Part shown: in pieces, positions 5,268-5,953 of the stretch
Numbering within the stretch: position 1 is the first letter of the stretch
How the letters are laid out: each line of letters opens with the position of its first letter
Assembly: GCA_021794855.1 (NCBI GenBank)
Contig: JAJYPZ010000088.1
Coordinates: forward strand, 1 to 5,953
Reading direction: 5' to 3'
DNA: 5,953 bases
Source of the DNA: Pseudomonadota bacterium
GTDB taxonomy: Bacteria > Pseudomonadota > Gammaproteobacteria > Burkholderiales > Sulfuriferulaceae
The notes under the pieces: generated by a model
The model's database searches: none
What the model saw: the letters and a program-made list of their open reading frames with translations, nothing else
What the model was told of the DNA's origin: nothing
Position numbers and translations under genes: made by a program

Positions 5268-5953
5268 ATGTTGACTCCGTATACCGATATTAAATCTCAT
5301 CTTGACGTTTTGTTTACCGGCGCGCTGAACCGAATCTCGGCTGAAATAACGGATATAACGATAGAGATAGATCGCCCGCGCGATGCGGCGCACGGCGATT
5401 ATGCCTGCAATCTGGCGATGAAGCTGGCGAAACGGCTGAGGTGCAATCCCCGCGATGTCGCGGTACAGATTCAGGCGGCGCTTCCCGTTTCGGAGTGGAT
5501 ACTCAAGACGGAAATCGCCGGAGCCGGATTTATCAATATTTTTCTGCAACCCTGCGCCCAGCAGCAGGTGGTGGCGCATATCCTGGCGCAAGCTGACCAA
5601 TACGGACAAAATCGCTCCGGTGCCGGCAAAACCGTACAGGTGGAATTCGTATCGGCCAACCCTACCGGGCCGCTGCATGTCGGGCATGGCCGAGGCGCAG
5701 CCTACGGCGCGAGTCTGTCCAATCTGCTTGCGGCCTCCGGCTATTCGGTTTCACGCGAATATTACGTCAATGACGCCGGGCGGCAAATGGATATTCTCAC
5801 CCTGTCGACGTGGCTGCGCTATTTGAGCCTTTGCGGAGAAGCCGTAGCCTTTCCGGCGAATTCCTATCAAGGCGATTATGTGCGCAGCATGGCGGAAGAG
5901 ATTTACCGCCGGCAAGCGCGCCGCTATCATCGCGAATCGGCAGCCGTCTTTGC
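5268..5953 (+). CDS. argS: Arginyl-tRNA synthetase (partial, 3' end outside window)
   Basis: ArgRS is a class I synthetase that charges tRNA-Arg with arginine. The frame stays open from ATG 5268 to the right edge, giving 228 complete codons of a protein usually about 560-590 residues long. The N-terminal Add1 domain that contacts the tRNA D-loop is seen in DRPRDAAHGDYACNLAMK (residues 35-52) and in GAGFINIFL. The catalytic domain begins with VEFVSANPTGPLHVGHGRG (125-143), which carries the HIGH signature as HVGH (137-140). REYYVNDAGRQM (163-174), a typical ArgRS follow-on segment, comes next. The KMSK-equivalent loop and the anticodon-binding domain lie beyond the window. The Shine-Dalgarno is weak (CAGG, 7 nt before the ATG). 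It is in the same direction as priA, 134 bp downstream, and probably has its own promoter. Confidence 0.97.
   Translation, partial: MLTPYTDIKSHLDVLFTGALNRISAEITDITIEIDRPRDAAHGDYACNLAMKLAKRLRCNPRDVAVQIQAALPVSEWILKTEIAGAGFINIFLQPCAQQQVVAHILAQADQYGQNRSGAGKTVQVEFVSANPTGPLHVGHGRGAAYGASLSNLLAASGYSVSREYYVNDAGRQMDILTLSTWLRYLSLCGEAVAFPANSYQGDYVRSMAEEIYRRQARRYHRESAAVF

Overview
The window looks like ordinary chromosomal DNA from a proteobacterium, most likely a betaproteobacterium. The gene order rpsF-priB-rpsR occurs in beta- and gammaproteobacteria. The PriB sequence resembles the Neisseria/betaproteobacterial form, for example the RYTPAG(V/I)P stretch. The ArgS active-site region has the form VEFVSANPTGPLHVGHGRG, which differs from the E. 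coli version. A narrower assignment (for example Nitrosomonadales) would be a guess. I see no mobile elements, tRNAs, rRNAs or CRISPR arrays.

Layout. (1) Positions 1-970, minus strand: a ribosomal protein operon transcribed leftwards, rpsF (S6), priB and rpsR (S18, running off the left edge). It has a near-consensus sigma70 promoter at 942-970 with an A/T tract upstream, and a short leader with a hairpin that may be an S6:S18 autoregulatory site. (2) Positions 1053-2766, minus strand: a two-gene unit with overlapping ends, a GT4 glycosyltransferase of the MgtA/SQD2-like type followed by a PAP2-family membrane phosphatase. It probably makes or modifies a membrane glycolipid or lipid-linked sugar. 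A weak Pho-box-like sequence lies just upstream of the preferred glycosyltransferase start. (3) Positions 2767-2946: a divergent intergenic region with palindromes and a possible leaderless start for priA. (4) Positions 2947-5133, plus strand: full-length priA, the replication-restart helicase. (5) Positions 5134-5953, plus strand: a 134-bp intergenic region with a TATAAT promoter, then the first 228 codons of argS (arginyl-tRNA synthetase), cut by the right edge.

The genes serve translation (S6, S18, ArgRS), replication restart (PriA and its partner PriB, about 2.4 kb apart but in opposite orientation) and envelope lipid metabolism (glycosyltransferase plus PAP2). No clearly new system is visible. 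The points most worth a second look are regulatory: the rpsF leader, the possible Pho box before the glycolipid pair, and the possible leaderless priA.
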